From Thiolinea disciformis DSM 14473 (lineage in GTDB: Bacteria > Pseudomonadota > Gammaproteobacteria > Thiotrichales > Thiotrichaceae), in the NCBI RefSeq assembly GCF_000371925.1, contig NZ_AQVE01000017.1, positions 1 to 64,000 of the forward strand: 64,000 bases of DNA, read 5' to 3'. The notes under the pieces are model-generated. The model ran no database searches and was not told where the DNA came from. It saw only the letters and a list, made by a program, of their open reading frames with translations. This document shows positions 34,055 through 44,711 of this stretch, piece after piece. A program made the translations under genes and the position numbers. Within the stretch, counting starts at the first letter, position 1. Every line of letters begins with the position of its first letter.

Positions 34055-35062
34055 ATGACACAGGATGTACGTCTCGAACAGCTTAGCCAGTGGCTGCATA
34101 GTTTAGCAGCATGGGAGCAGGCTACTATTGCTCCGGCCTCGCATGATGCGAGTACTCGGCGTTATTTTCGCGCCACACTCGGTGATAAAACCGCGATTGT
34201 GATGGATGCACCCGATGATCAAGCAGGAGTAGCCGCTTTCTTGGACATTGGGGAGCGCTTGGCTCGTGTAGGTGTGTCGACACCGGAGGTTTATGCGCAA
34301 AATCGTTTAGATGGTTTTTTATTGCTAGAAGATTTTGGTAATACCTTATTGCTAGATCGGCTCGACCTGTGCGCGGTTGAAGGGCTGTATGAGCAGGCTA
34401 TGACGACCTTAATGTCGATTCAAACAGCGGATCCTGAGGGCTTGCCTATTTATGATGCTGAATTTTTTCGCCGCGAATTGGATATCATGCCCGAGTGGTT
34501 ATTAGGGCGGCATCTAGGGTTCAGGGCAGAGGATCAGCCCACTGAGCTTATTCACGAAACCTTTAGCTGGTTAGTAGCTGAGCTAGTACAGCAGCCCCAA
34601 AGTTTTGTACATCGTGACTATCACTCGCGTAATTTAATGCTTACCGAACACAAAGGTTTGGGTGTTATTGATTACCAAGGTGCGGTGTTGGGGCCGGTCA
34701 CTTACGATCTCATGTCTTTATTGCGCGATTGTTATATCGCTTGGCCACAGAAGCGCGTGGAACTGTGGGTGGATGAGTTTCGTAAAGCGGCGATTGCCAA
34801 GGGCACTTTGCAGCCTGTGGATCAATACGAGTTCTTGCGTTGGTTTGATTTAATGAGCTTGCAGCGTCATATTAAAGTATTGGGAATTTTTGCACGTTTA
34901 AACCACCGTGATGGTAAAAGTGCTTACTTACAAGATTTGCCACGTGTCTTAAGTTATGTGTTGTTAGTGGGCGAGCGTTATCCTGAAACAGCGCCCTTGA
35001 TAGCATGGCTGCGCGCACAAGGTATTCCCGAAAAAATCGGCACGGTGATTATTCCGGCCTAA
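34055..35062 (+). CDS. amgK: N-acetylmuramate/N-acetylglucosamine kinase AmgK
   Basis: A 335-residue aminoglycoside-phosphotransferase-fold kinase that phosphorylates MurNAc at the anomeric position in peptidoglycan recycling. The catalytic loop FVHRDYHSRNLML and metal-binding GVIDYQGAVLGPVTYDL are clear, and SHDASTRRYFRA near the N-terminus is typical of the AmgK group. It is followed after 9 bases by murU, which makes the pathway assignment firm: MurNAc to MurNAc-1-phosphate to UDP-MurNAc, bypassing de novo synthesis through MurA. Confidence 0.93.
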   Translation: MTQDVRLEQLSQWLHSLAAWEQATIAPASHDASTRRYFRATLGDKTAIVMDAPDDQAGVAAFLDIGERLARVGVSTPEVYAQNRLDGFLLLEDFGNTLLLDRLDLCAVEGLYEQAMTTLMSIQTADPEGLPIYDAEFFRRELDIMPEWLLGRHLGFRAEDQPTELIHETFSWLVAELVQQPQSFVHRDYHSRNLMLTEHKGLGVIDYQGAVLGPVTYDLMSLLRDCYIAWPQKRVELWVDEFRKAAIAKGTLQPVDQYEFLRWFDLMSLQRHIKVLGIFARLNHRDGKSAYLQDLPRVLSYVLLVGERYPETAPLIAWLRAQGIPEKIGTVIIPA

Positions 35063-35071
35063 AGGCTATTC

Positions 35072-35737
35072 ATGAAAGCAATGATTCTCGCCGCCGGTCA
35101 AGGCACCCGTATGCGTCCACTTACTGATCATACTCCGAAACCACTGCTGAAAGTGGGTGGCAAACCCTTGATTGTTTGGCATCTGGAAAAGCTCGCCGCC
35201 GCAGGCTATCGCGATATTGTGATCAATATCGGCTGGTTGGGTTATCAAATTCCCGAGGCCTTGGGCGATGGTAGCCAGTGGCAGTTAAAGCTGCATTATT
35301 CTGATGAACAAGTCGAAGGCATTTTAGAAACGGCTGGCGGTATTATTAAAGCGCTACCTTCCTTAGGGTCTGAGCCTTTCTTAGTCATCAACGGGGATGT
35401 GTGGTGTGATTATCCGTGCTTGGCACAGCCTTTAGCACCGAATACCTTAGCGCATTTAATTCTAGTCAATAATCCAGCGCATAATCTCAAAGGTGATTTT
35501 TCTTTGCAGAACCAACAGGTGTTGGACGAAGGCGAGAGCCGCCTAACTTTTAGTGGCATTGGTTATTACCATCCCGCTTTATTTGCGGATTTGCCTTATG
35601 GGAAGCGTCCATTAGCACCGGTATTGCGTGCTGCCATGCAGCAACAACAGGTCAGTGGTGAGCACTACCAAGGTACATGGCTAGATATTGGCACGCCGGA
35701 ACGTCTAGCGGATTTGGATAGACGTCTGTGCCATTAA
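35072..35737 (+). CDS. murU: N-acetylmuramate-1-phosphate uridylyltransferase MurU
   Basis: A 221-residue nucleotidyltransferase that joins UMP to MurNAc-1-phosphate. The N-terminal signature MILAAGQGTRMRPLTDHTPK followed by PLLKVGGKPLI is the sugar nucleotidyltransferase loop, and the short length without a left-handed helix domain is typical of MurU. FLVINGDVWCD carries the metal-binding Asp. It directly follows amgK and closes that operon, with a terminator-like hairpin shortly after its stop. Confidence 0.93.
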   Translation: MKAMILAAGQGTRMRPLTDHTPKPLLKVGGKPLIVWHLEKLAAAGYRDIVINIGWLGYQIPEALGDGSQWQLKLHYSDEQVEGILETAGGIIKALPSLGSEPFLVINGDVWCDYPCLAQPLAPNTLAHLILVNNPAHNLKGDFSLQNQQVLDEGESRLTFSGIGYYHPALFADLPYGKRPLAPVLRAAMQQQQVSGEHYQGTWLDIGTPERLADLDRRLCH

Positions 35738-35781
35738 ATTGGGCTCCACGAATGGCGCTCCATTAGTCTGAATACATATTC

Positions 35782-35810
35782 GGTTAGCATAGTATTGAAT
35801 GCTAGCCTTT
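35782..35810 (+). terminator. Terminator after murU
   Basis: GGTTAGCAT (35782-35790) pairs with ATGCTAGCC (35799-35807) through one G-T pair with an 8-base loop and a short T-run. It lies between the convergent murU and DUF924 genes and slightly overlaps the end of the latter. Confidence 0.55.
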
Positions 35811-36344
35811 AAAGGCTTCCTTCGAGTTCAAATACTCCAGCTCCTCAGGTGTACTGATCCGGCCTAAAGCCTCATTCCGATGGGGAAAGCGCCCAAAGCG
35901 CTGAATGATTTCTTGGTGATGGCGGGCGAATTTTGCATTATTTGCTAAACCAGCGGCTTCAAATAACTGTACCGATAAAGCCTGATCTGTTAAGTTTTCG
36001 CTATGCATTAACGGCAGGTACAAAAATGCAACACGTTCAGCCGCTAACTGTTTGTCAAACCCTCTCTCTACAGCCTGTTTAGTCACTTGAACCGCTTGTT
36101 GTTCGGTAGAATAGGCTTTTTTGTTGCCACGAAACATATTGAGTGGAAATTGATCTAGAATAATGCATAAAGCGAGGCAGCCTTCTGGAGTCACTTGCCA
36201 ATCATCTAATGCATGGTGATGAGCATGTTCCCACAGCGATTCAAATTGTTGGCGGAGCTGGTGATCAATGGCAGGTGTGGAGTTAAACCAATGTTGATTC
36301 ATGGGCTCAGAATACCAAAAATCCAAGATGGTGTTAGGTGTCAT
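35802..36344 (-). CDS. DUF924-family protein
   Basis: A 180-residue helical protein of the DUF924 family, which resembles TPR-like folds and has no settled function. The family landmarks ILDFWYSE at the N-terminus, LALCIILDQFPLNMFRG in the middle and RFGRFPHRNEALGR near the end are all present. ATG 36344 is chosen because AAAGGA lies at good spacing and homologues start with this ILDFWY segment; an upstream in-frame ATG at 36395 lacks support. The gene is monocistronic. Confidence 0.85.
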   Translation of the reverse strand: MTPNTILDFWYSEPMNQHWFNSTPAIDHQLRQQFESLWEHAHHHALDDWQVTPEGCLALCIILDQFPLNMFRGNKKAYSTEQQAVQVTKQAVERGFDKQLAAERVAFLYLPLMHSENLTDQALSVQLFEAAGLANNAKFARHHQEIIQRFGRFPHRNEALGRISTPEELEYLNSKEAFKG

Positions 36345-36438
36345 CGTTTTCCTTTTTAAAGATTGAGTCGAGTTAAAAGCTAAGCATAACGCCATACAAA
36401 TGTTTAACCATAGTAACAGCTAGAACTAAGGGTGATAT

Positions 36439-37098
36439 ATGAGTGATCAATTAGTATTAACCAGCTTTAAAATCTGCCCTTATGTGCAGCGTGCCGTGAT
36501 TGCCTTAAAGGAAAAGCAAGTTCCTTACACCATTCAATATATTAACCCTTACGAAGATAACCCTGACTGGTTCAAGGCAATTTCTCCTCTAGGAAAAGTG
36601 CCCGTATTGCAGGTCAATGATCGGCCAGTGTTTGAGTCTGCGATTATTCTAGAATACCTTGAGGAAGTTTATGCCCCGCATTTACATCCTGGCGATCCAC
36701 TCACCAAAGCTTCCCATCGCGCTTGGATGGAGTTCAGCTCAGATTTACTGGTGCGCCAGTTCCAAATGAATAATGCCCCTGATGCTGAGGCCTTTGAAAA
36801 GGCGAAAACGGCTTTTTCTGATGGCCTAAAGCGTTTAGGTGAACAATTAAATCCCACTGGTCCTTATTTTACGGGAACTGAGTTAAGCTTAGTCGATGTG
36901 GCTTGTGCACCCTTATTAATGCGTCTGGATTTTATGGAGCGGCATTTTAAGATTAATGTCGAAACAGCTGAGCGAATTCAACAATGGAGTGAAGCCTTAT
37001 TAGCTCGTTCGAGTGTTAAACAATCAGTTGTGCCTGAGTTTGAGGATTTAATGCTGGAGTTTTTAAAGAAGCGTGGCAGCTTTTTTATGAAGGCGTAG
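36439..37098 (+). CDS. Glutathione S-transferase family protein
   Basis: A 219-residue soluble protein with an N-terminal thioredoxin-like domain and a helical C-terminal domain. KICPYVQRAVIALKEKQVPY carries the Cys-Pro-Tyr active-site start seen in omega-like GSTs, and PVLQVNDRPVFESAIILEYLEE holds the cis-Pro and Glu-Ser glutathione-binding residues. The physiological substrate is unknown; glutathionyl-transfer or dehydroascorbate-type chemistry is possible because of the Cys. A GGTGATAT sequence precedes the start. Confidence 0.88.
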   Translation: MSDQLVLTSFKICPYVQRAVIALKEKQVPYTIQYINPYEDNPDWFKAISPLGKVPVLQVNDRPVFESAIILEYLEEVYAPHLHPGDPLTKASHRAWMEFSSDLLVRQFQMNNAPDAEAFEKAKTAFSDGLKRLGEQLNPTGPYFTGTELSLVDVACAPLLMRLDFMERHFKINVETAERIQQWSEALLARSSVKQSVVPEFEDLMLEFLKKRGSFFMKA

Positions 37099-37142
37099 TT
37101 TATTTTTTTGGTAGCCCGTTAGATAGCTCAATTTAATTTCTT

Positions 37143-39470
37143 ATGAGAGCATTGCTCATTAGGCTATTAGTCATTGGTTGGTGTCTTGTCCTGCCATGGA
37201 GCGCTTGTGCTTTTGAGAATGTATTAACTGAGGACTATAAAACTACCTTTGTAACTCCCGTTATAGAGACCTATCAAGATATTAACGGGCAATTAAGTAT
37301 TGAACAAGTTAGTCAACAGGATTTTGATAAGTACTTTCGTGCCGCAGAAGTTGATCAGTTTAATTTAGGATATACCGATGCTGTTGTTTGGGTGCGCCTT
37401 ATGGTTCAACGCCAAGACTTGCATCCTTGGTTTTTAAGAGTACAAACCAGCTACGAAACGAGCTTAAATACTTATCTTTTTACAGAAGATAGAGCAACAA
37501 GTGCGCCGCCACAGGAGCAAAGCCTATTAAATGGCTATCCTGTGCCCACTTATGCCCTAGAAACCAAACCGAATGTTAGCTGTTGGCTGTATATTAAATT
37601 ACAAAATAATTATTCTCCTTTAGCCTTCTCATTGTTATTAGCCCCCCAGCAATTAGTTGCTCTCGACTTACAGTATGAGCGTTTTTTATATGGGCTAATT
37701 CTTGGGGCAATGCTTTCATTAGCTGCCTATAATTTATTTTTGTTAATTACGCTCCATGATCGTAGCTATATTGGTTTGATTGTTTGCATTTTATCCTTAG
37801 TGATGATGTTAAGTGCCTCCAATGGAGTGCTGTATGAGCTATTAAATAATCGCTCTGCTTATATTTGGCTACGTTCCTTTTCAGGGTTTTTAGCCGTATT
37901 TGCTGGGCTGGTATTTTTTAGAAGTCTGATTGCTACGGAACAATATAGTCTATGGCTGGATAGAATCTTATTCTTCTTTATGATTATTGCTTTGTCTGGT
38001 GCCATGCTTAGCCCCTTAGTTAAATTTAATGCTTTAATAAATGCTTCACTGGGAGCCTTAGTGTTACCTTTCTTATTTGCAGCTACCAGCTTGGCCGCGA
38101 TTCGTGGTTCGAGGATCGCTTTTATTTTGAGTTTGGCGATTATTATGTTGGCTTTGGCTTTCAGTCCTATGCTGCTGATTAATTTAGGTGTTGATCAGGA
38201 TTATTGGACAGAAAAGCGTTATCTCATTCAAAGTGGTTACTTAGGATTCGTGGTTTTATTATCGTTTGCCCAAGTGCAGCGCACGCGTGATTTGCGTCTT
38301 GCCACCGAGTCAGCGCAGGCCGCCAATCAGGCAAAAAGCGAATTTTTGGCAACGATGAGTCATGAGCTGCGCACACCGATTAATGCACTGATAGGTTTAA
38401 CCACCTTATTGCGTTCTACGCCCTTATCGACTGAGCAAATCGCCTATGTGGAGCGTCTCGATTTATCATCTTGTCATATCTCCAGTTTAATTGACGATAT
38501 TCTCGATTTTTCGCGGATTGAGCGGGGCAATCTCCAGTTATTACAAGAGCCTTTTTCGTTAATACGTTGTTTAAAAGATGTCGAGGATCTGATTAGACAA
38601 GAAGCCAGCGTTAAGGGCTTGCACTTAGACATGGCGTGTGACCCATTGCCTTGGCTAGTCGGCGATCGAACACGCCTTGTACAGGTGCTCTTAAATCTCT
38701 TAAGCAACGCAGTAAAGTTTACCGAGCGTGGCACTGTGACACTTAAAGTGGAGCGCTTGGAGAGTTCCCAGCTAGGTTTGCAAGTGGTGAAGTTAAGATT
38801 TTCGGTGCAAGACTCTGGTATCGGGATTGCAGAAGAGCACCAAAAGCATTTATTCCAGCCGTTTACCCAAGCAGACAGTTCAATTAGTCGTGAATACGGT
38901 GGAACCGGTTTGGGTTTAGCGATTAGTCAACGTTTGGTTCAGGCTATGGGCGGTAAAATTGTCTTGGCTAGTCAGCTTGGGCAGGGCAGTTGTTTTTATT
39001 TCAATTTATTGTTTCCTGTGGCTTCGTGCTCCCAAGCAAGTGCTCCCTTAGTTTTAATGCGGGCGCCGCTCCAAGTTCCTCTTGCCTTACAACAGATTTT
39101 ATTGGTGGATGACGATGAAATCAATCGCTTTATGATTCAGCGCTTTTTAAACCAGTATGGCATTCACGTGGTCTTAGCAGCGAGTGGTCCTCAAGCTTTA
39201 ATGGTTTTACAAACCGCGTCAGCTCAGTCTATCCAGTTGGTCTTAATGGATATTAGTATGCCGGGCATGGATGGATTTGAAACGGTAAAACGTCTACATG
39301 CTATAGGTTTATCAAAAAAGATACCTATTATCGCCATGACCGCCCATGCTACACAGGAAAAGCGTGATCAATGTTTTGCCGCAGGTATGCAGGATTGTTT
39401 AACAAAGCCCTTTGAGTTACAGCATTTAATGGCTTTGCTATGGAAGCATAGCGAGACCAAAACCGCTTAA
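37143..39470 (+). CDS. 7TMR-DISM hybrid sensor histidine kinase
   Basis: A 775-residue hybrid kinase: signal peptide (about residues 1-23), a periplasmic DISMED2-type carbohydrate-binding-like domain (about 30-165), seven membrane helices (about 175-375), HisKA with phosphoacceptor His about 407 in MSHELRTPINALIG, HATPase (LLNLLSNAVKFTERG, GGTGLGLAIS), and a C-terminal receiver with acceptor Asp about 703 in LVLMDISMPGMDG. Such kinases sense periplasmic ligands, often sugars or envelope fragments. A separate Hpt gene follows after 45 bases, giving a complete His-Asp-His relay, but no output regulator is adjacent. Confidence 0.93.
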   Translation: MRALLIRLLVIGWCLVLPWSACAFENVLTEDYKTTFVTPVIETYQDINGQLSIEQVSQQDFDKYFRAAEVDQFNLGYTDAVVWVRLMVQRQDLHPWFLRVQTSYETSLNTYLFTEDRATSAPPQEQSLLNGYPVPTYALETKPNVSCWLYIKLQNNYSPLAFSLLLAPQQLVALDLQYERFLYGLILGAMLSLAAYNLFLLITLHDRSYIGLIVCILSLVMMLSASNGVLYELLNNRSAYIWLRSFSGFLAVFAGLVFFRSLIATEQYSLWLDRILFFFMIIALSGAMLSPLVKFNALINASLGALVLPFLFAATSLAAIRGSRIAFILSLAIIMLALAFSPMLLINLGVDQDYWTEKRYLIQSGYLGFVVLLSFAQVQRTRDLRLATESAQAANQAKSEFLATMSHELRTPINALIGLTTLLRSTPLSTEQIAYVERLDLSSCHISSLIDDILDFSRIERGNLQLLQEPFSLIRCLKDVEDLIRQEASVKGLHLDMACDPLPWLVGDRTRLVQVLLNLLSNAVKFTERGTVTLKVERLESSQLGLQVVKLRFSVQDSGIGIAEEHQKHLFQPFTQADSSISREYGGTGLGLAISQRLVQAMGGKIVLASQLGQGSCFYFNLLFPVASCSQASAPLVLMRAPLQVPLALQQILLVDDDEINRFMIQRFLNQYGIHVVLAASGPQALMVLQTASAQSIQLVLMDISMPGMDGFETVKRLHAIGLSKKIPIIAMTAHATQEKRDQCFAAGMQDCLTKPFELQHLMALLWKHSETKTA

Positions 39471-39515
39471 CTATCCGGCATATGCCCATAGGGTCGTTTT
39501 TAGAGAGCAGAGACA

Positions 39516-39869
39516 ATGAATTTTGATAGTTTGCAAGCTCTTGAGCAGGAGCTAGGCTATAAAAGCACCTATGATTTATTAGCCTTTTCTTTACCCATTT
39601 TACGGGATCGCAAAGCACGCTTGTTTGAGGCATTGGCCGCTCAGCATTGGGAACAGGCGGCACAGATTGCTCATCAAGTTTGTGGCTCGGTACGTATGTA
39701 TGGCTCAGCGCGGTCTGAAACCTTATTACGTGTGATCGCTGAGCGGCATGTAGAGCTAGTTAAGGAATTAGGTTTTCAGCAGGAACTTGAGACTGAGTTG
39801 TGGCAGGTATTAATCAATATCGAGGATTGGTTGGAAGCGTCAAGAGAAGTGGTTGATTCTGTTTGCTAA
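39516..39869 (+). CDS. Hpt-like phosphotransfer protein
   Basis: A 117-residue all-helical protein. The stretch AAQIAHQVCGSVRMYGSARSETLL fits the Hpt active-site helix (H-x-x-K-G-S-x-x-x-x-G), with the phosphorylated His at about residue 53; the usual Lys is Cys here. It should pass phosphoryl groups from the hybrid kinase encoded just upstream to an unlinked response regulator. The domain is recognised by this helix and by position. AGAGAC precedes the ATG. Confidence 0.8.
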   Translation: MNFDSLQALEQELGYKSTYDLLAFSLPILRDRKARLFEALAAQHWEQAAQIAHQVCGSVRMYGSARSETLLRVIAERHVELVKELGFQQELETELWQVLINIEDWLEASREVVDSVC

Positions 39870-39912
39870 ATAGGGCGGTATGTTGAGTTTTCGATAAAAA
39901 ATACCCATTACC

Positions 39913-39940
39913 CTTGTGTTTTTGGGATGAATCCCCATTT
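39913..39940 (+). promoter_or_regulatory. Sigma-32 heat-shock promoter of grpE
   Basis: CTTGTGT (39913-39919) and CCCCATTT (39933-39940) are 13 bases apart and match the sigma-32 consensus CTTGAAA and CCCCATNT closely. The grpE start is 64 bases further on. The same spacing occurs before dnaK. Confidence 0.82.
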
Positions 39941-40003
39941 TTATTGGGCAATTTCGAGTGCGTGACGCATGTGTCGCGCTGATACCCTGTTGGAGAGCCC
40001 AAA

Positions 40004-40585
40004 ATGAATTCACTAGATGAGAATAATGTGATTAAAAATCCTTTTGCGCCAAAAGCTGATGCAGAAATTCACCATGTGGCAACGGAGTCCATGGAGCCAG
40101 AATCAAATACCGAGCTTGATACTGGTTTGACTGAATTACAACAAGCCTTGCAAGAAGCTCAAGCCAAGTTAGAAGAAAGCCAAGATCGTAATTTGCGCTT
40201 ACAAGCGGATATGGAAAATCAACGCCGTCGCTATGAAAAGCAGGTCGAAGATGCACATAAATATTCAGTACAGCGTTTCGCGGAAGGCTTATTGCCGGTG
40301 ATTGATAGCCTTGAAATGGGTATGCAAGCAGATGGTGATTTGAATTCAATCCGTGAAGGGATGGATTTGACTTTAAAACAATTTCAATCAGTGATGGAAC
40401 GGTTCCAGTTGGTGGCCGTTAATCCCGCTCAGGGCGAGCCATTCAACCCTGAATTTCATCAAGCCATGAGTATGCAGCCTAATCCGGATGTGGACAATAA
40501 CTGTGTCATTGCTTCTTTTCAAAAGGGTTATACCTTGAGTGGCCGTGTGATCCGCCCCGCGATGGTGATGGTCTGTAAAAAATAA
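40004..40585 (+). CDS. grpE: Nucleotide exchange factor GrpE
   Basis: A 193-residue protein with an acidic, disordered N-terminus, a long coiled coil (about residues 40-90, containing LRLQADMENQRRRYEKQ) and a C-terminal beta domain with NPEFHQAMS and KGYTLSGRVIRPAMVMV. It speeds ADP release from DnaK and acts as a thermosensor in the DnaK cycle. It is the first gene of the heat-shock cluster grpE-dnaK-dnaJ and has its own sigma-32 promoter. Confidence 0.96.
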   Translation: MNSLDENNVIKNPFAPKADAEIHHVATESMEPESNTELDTGLTELQQALQEAQAKLEESQDRNLRLQADMENQRRRYEKQVEDAHKYSVQRFAEGLLPVIDSLEMGMQADGDLNSIREGMDLTLKQFQSVMERFQLVAVNPAQGEPFNPEFHQAMSMQPNPDVDNNCVIASFQKGYTLSGRVIRPAMVMVCKK

Positions 40586-40609
40586 CAGTAAAAAATTATG
40601 GGAAAGATG

Positions 40610-40637
40610 CTTGAAAAGTTTTAGAGCCTCCCCCATT
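40610..40637 (+). promoter_or_regulatory. Sigma-32 heat-shock promoter of dnaK
   Basis: CTTGAAA (40610-40616), a 13-base spacer and CCCCATTT (40630-40637) match the sigma-32 consensus at every conserved position. It lies 58 bases before the dnaK ATG and lets dnaK be transcribed apart from grpE. Confidence 0.92.
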
Positions 40638-40695
40638 TAACGACCTAACTGAAAAAAATTAGCCTCGTGCTTAAAACATATTTGGAGATGAACTG

Positions 40696-42615
40696 ATGGG
40701 TAGAATTATTGGTATTGACTTGGGTACCACGAACTCTTGCGTTGCGGTGATGGAAGGCGATAAGCCACGGGTTATTGAAAACTCAGAAGGTGATCGTACC
40801 ACGCCATCCGTCGTAGCCTTTGTGGATGATGAAGTATTAGTAGGTCAGACGGCAAAACGCCAAGCAGTTACTAATCCACAAAATACGTTGTATGCAGTCA
40901 AGCGTTTAATTGGTCGTCGTTTTGACGAAGAAGCGGTACAAAAAGATATTAAGTTGGTGCCGTATAAAATTATTAAAGCAGACAATGGCGATGCTTGGGT
41001 GGAAGCGCAAGGCAAGAAAATGGCGCCACCGGAAGTTTCTGCACGCGTTCTAATGAAAATGAAAAAGACCGCTGAAGATTATTTAGGTGAGCCTGTCACG
41101 GAAGCTGTTATTACGGTGCCAGCGTATTTTAATGACTCGCAACGCCAAGCCACTAAAGATGCAGGACGTATTGCTGGTTTAGAAGTCAAACGTATTATCA
41201 ACGAACCTACTGCAGCAGCTTTAGCTTACGGTTTAGACAAAGTTAAAGGCGACCGTAAGATTGCGGTTTATGACTTAGGTGGCGGTACTTTCGACGTATC
41301 GATTATTGAAATCGCTGACGTTGATGGCGAAATGCAGTTTGAAGTATTGTCCACGAATGGTGACACCTTCTTAGGTGGTGAGGACTTCGATAACCGCTTG
41401 ATGGATTATTTAGTGGACGAGTTCCGTAAGTCTTCTGGTGTAGATCTAAAGGGTGATCCTTTAGCGATGCAGCGTTTAAAAGAAGCGGCAGAAAAAGCAA
41501 AGATCGAATTATCCTCTAGCCAACAGACTGATGTGAATCTGCCTTATATTACGGCAGATGCCTCAGGCCCTAAGCACATGAACATTAAAGTGACGCGTGC
41601 AAAGTTGGAAGCGCTGGTTGATGATTTGATTACACGCACTATCAATCCGTGCAAGATCGCGCTAAAAGATGCTGGTTTATCCGCGTCCCAAATTCAGGAT
41701 GTGATTTTAGTCGGCGGTCAAACGCGTATGCCTAAAGTGCAGGACGCGGTTAAGGACTTCTTCGGCAAAGAGCCTCGTAAAGATGTGAATCCTGATGAGG
41801 CGGTTGCCGTCGGTGCAGCGATTCAAGGTGGTGTATTAAGTGGTGGTGTGAAAGACGTTCTGTTATTAGACGTAACGCCGCTGTCACTGGGTATTGAAAC
41901 CTTGGGCGGTGTGATGACCAAGTTAATTGAGAAGAACACTACTATCCCGACCAAGGCGCAACAAGTCTTCTCAACCGCTGACGATAACCAGACTGCGGTA
42001 ACCGTGCACGTATTGCAAGGTGAACGCGAAATGGCACGCGACAATAAATCCTTAGGCAAGTTTGACTTACAAGACATTCCACCAGCGCCACGCGGTATGC
42101 CACAAATTGAAGTAACGTTTGATATTGATGCGAATGGTATTTTGAATGTTTCCGCGAAGGATAAAGCCACTGGTAAGCAGCAATCTATTGTGATCAAAGC
42201 TTCTTCTGGTTTATCGGATGCGGAAGTTGCACGCATGATTAAGGATGCGGAAGCTCATGCCGAAGAAGACCGTAAGCAACGTGAATTGGTGAGTGCGCGT
42301 AACCAAGCAGATAATCTGATCCACGGCACTGAAAAGTCATTGCGCGATTATGGCGATAAGGTTGATGGTGCCGATCGTGCCAATATCGAGAGCTTAATTC
42401 GCGAATTACGCGATGCGGCCAAAGGTGACAATAAAACCACGATTGAGCGTAAAAGCGAAGCCTTAGCCGAAGCTTCTGGCAAATTGATGCAGAAAATGGC
42501 GGGTGGTGCAGCGGGTGCTACCGGTGATGCGGGTGCTTCTGGTTCAGCAGGTGGTGCGAAAGCAGATGACGATATCGTTGATGCGGAATTTGAAGAAGTT
42601 AAAGACAAACACTAA
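40696..42615 (+). CDS. dnaK: Chaperone DnaK (Hsp70)
   Basis: A 639-residue Hsp70: ATPase domain with [27 protein letters not shown] and [11 protein letters not shown]; the linker region [16 protein letters not shown]; a substrate domain; a helical lid; and a Gly/Ala-rich tail ending in the usual acidic [14 protein letters not shown]. It folds and disaggregates proteins with DnaJ and GrpE. A strong GGAGATG ribosome binding site precedes the start. A sigma-32 promoter lies upstream and a strong terminator after it. Confidence 0.98.
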   Translation: MGRIIGIDLGTTNSCVAVMEGDKPRVIENSEGDRTTPSVVAFVDDEVLVGQTAKRQAVTNPQNTLYAVKRLIGRRFDEEAVQKDIKLVPYKIIKADNGDAWVEAQGKKMAPPEVSARVLMKMKKTAEDYLGEPVTEAVITVPAYFNDSQRQATKDAGRIAGLEVKRIINEPTAAALAYGLDKVKGDRKIAVYDLGGGTFDVSIIEIADVDGEMQFEVLSTNGDTFLGGEDFDNRLMDYLVDEFRKSSGVDLKGDPLAMQRLKEAAEKAKIELSSSQQTDVNLPYITADASGPKHMNIKVTRAKLEALVDDLITRTINPCKIALKDAGLSASQIQDVILVGGQTRMPKVQDAVKDFFGKEPRKDVNPDEAVAVGAAIQGGVLSGGVKDVLLLDVTPLSLGIETLGGVMTKLIEKNTTIPTKAQQVFSTADDNQTAVTVHVLQGEREMARDNKSLGKFDLQDIPPAPRGMPQIEVTFDIDANGILNVSAKDKATGKQQSIVIKASSGLSDAEVARMIKDAEAHAEEDRKQRELVSARNQADNLIHGTEKSLRDYGDKVDGADRANIESLIRELRDAAKGDNKTTIERKSEALAEASGKLMQKMAGGAAGATGDAGASGSAGGAKADDDIVDAEFEEVKDKH

Positions 42616-42635
42616 TTTGTCTGATTGAGTAATAG

Positions 42636-42678
42636 GCAGGCGCGTTGGGCGGAGGCTCGCGCGCCTGCTTTTATTTAT
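42636..42678 (+). terminator. Rho-independent terminator between dnaK and dnaJ
   Basis: GCAGGCGCG (42636-42644) pairs perfectly with CGCGCCTGC (42660-42668), followed by TTTTATTTAT. It should reduce transcription into dnaJ, allowing more DnaK than DnaJ. Confidence 0.85.
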
Positions 42679-42728
42679 AGTTAAGCAGTTTAACGAGTCA
42701 GCGTTTTTGATTGGGGTTGTAGTAAATT

Positions 42729-43895
42729 ATGTCCAAGCGCGATTATTACGAGATTTTAGGACTTAGCAAAACCTGTGCCGAGGGTGAAATAAAAACCTCG
42801 TTTCGCCGTTTGGCCATGAAATATCATCCCGACCGCAATCCGGGTGATGCAGAGGCAGAACTCAAGTTTAAAGAAGCCAAGGAAGCTTACGAAGTATTAA
42901 GCGACAGCAATAAACGCGCAGCCTATGATCAATTTGGTCATGCCGGTGTGAATGGCGGCATGGGCGGTGGGCGCGGTCCTCAAGGTGGCTTTGGCGATAT
43001 TTTTGAAGATATTTTTGGTGATATTTTTGGCGGTGGTGGACGTCGTGGTGGTGGCGGTACGCGCGCCTATCGTGGTAGCGACTTACAATACAATCTCGAA
43101 TTAAGTCTTGAAGAAGCGGTGGCAGGTACTGAGGTGGAGATTCGTGTGCCCTCCATGCAAACCTGCAAAACTTGCGAAGGTAGTGGCGCACGTAAAGGCA
43201 CACATCCTCAGGCCTGTAAAACCTGCCATGGGCAAGGTCAAGTCCGCATTCAGCAAGGCTTTTTTGCGGTACAACAAACATGTCCACAATGCCATGGCAA
43301 TGGCAAGACTATTTCTGATCCTTGTCCTGATTGTCATGGCCAAGGTCGGGTGGAGGAACAGCGCAAATTATCCGTGCGTATTCCAATGGGTGTTGATACC
43401 GGCGATCGTGTACGTTTATCAGGTGAGGGCGAGGCTGGAATCAACGGTGGTCCATCGGGTGATTTATATGTGCAAGTGTTCATCAAAGAACACGAGCTCT
43501 TTACCCGTGATGGCGATAATCTCTATAGCGAAGTACCGATTCGCTTTACCACAGCGACCTTAGGCGGTGAAATTGAGGTGCCGAGCTTGGATGGCAAAGT
43601 GACTCTAAAAATCCCACCGGAGACGCAAACCGGTAAGAAATTCCGTTTACGCAATAAAGGTGTAAAATCCGTCCGTAGCGCAAGCCTTGGGGATTTAATT
43701 TGTACGGTCGTGGTGGAAACACCAGTCAATCTCACAAAACGCCAACGCGAGTTGCTGGAAGAGCTAGATGCTTCGATGAACGAAGGTGGCAAGCGTCATA
43801 GCCCTAAAGAATACAGTTGGCTCGATAAAGCCAAGGGCTTTATTGATGATGTGAAGCATGATTTGTTTGGAGCTGATAAAGCAAACAAGGAGTAA
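42729..43895 (+). CDS. dnaJ: Co-chaperone DnaJ (Hsp40)
   Basis: A 388-residue type I J protein: J domain with the HPD motif ([11 protein letters not shown]), a Gly/Phe-rich region with repeated [12 protein letters not shown], four zinc-binding CxxCxGxG repeats ([32 protein letters not shown]) and two C-terminal substrate domains. It stimulates the DnaK ATPase and delivers substrates. Transcription probably comes mostly by read-through of the terminator after dnaK; no sigma-32 pair is obvious in its own leader. Confidence 0.97.
   Translation: MSKRDYYEILGLSKTCAEGEIKTSFRRLAMKYHPDRNPGDAEAELKFKEAKEAYEVLSDSNKRAAYDQFGHAGVNGGMGGGRGPQGGFGDIFEDIFGDIFGGGGRRGGGGTRAYRGSDLQYNLELSLEEAVAGTEVEIRVPSMQTCKTCEGSGARKGTHPQACKTCHGQGQVRIQQGFFAVQQTCPQCHGNGKTISDPCPDCHGQGRVEEQRKLSVRIPMGVDTGDRVRLSGEGEAGINGGPSGDLYVQVFIKEHELFTRDGDNLYSEVPIRFTTATLGGEIEVPSLDGKVTLKIPPETQTGKKFRLRNKGVKSVRSASLGDLICTVVVETPVNLTKRQRELLEELDASMNEGGKRHSPKEYSWLDKAKGFIDDVKHDLFGADKANKE

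Positions 43896-44710
<815 letters not shown>

Positions 44711-44711
<1 letters not shown>

Noticed and set aside
40640-40672. CTAACTGAAAAAAATTAG before dnaK as an IS remnant
   Set aside because: It lies in the dnaK leader right after a sigma-32 promoter and has no other IS feature; chance AT-rich sequence is enough.
42980-43070. Repeated [12 protein letters not shown] coding repeat as a tandem repeat element
   Set aside because: It is the normal Gly/Phe-rich region of DnaJ.
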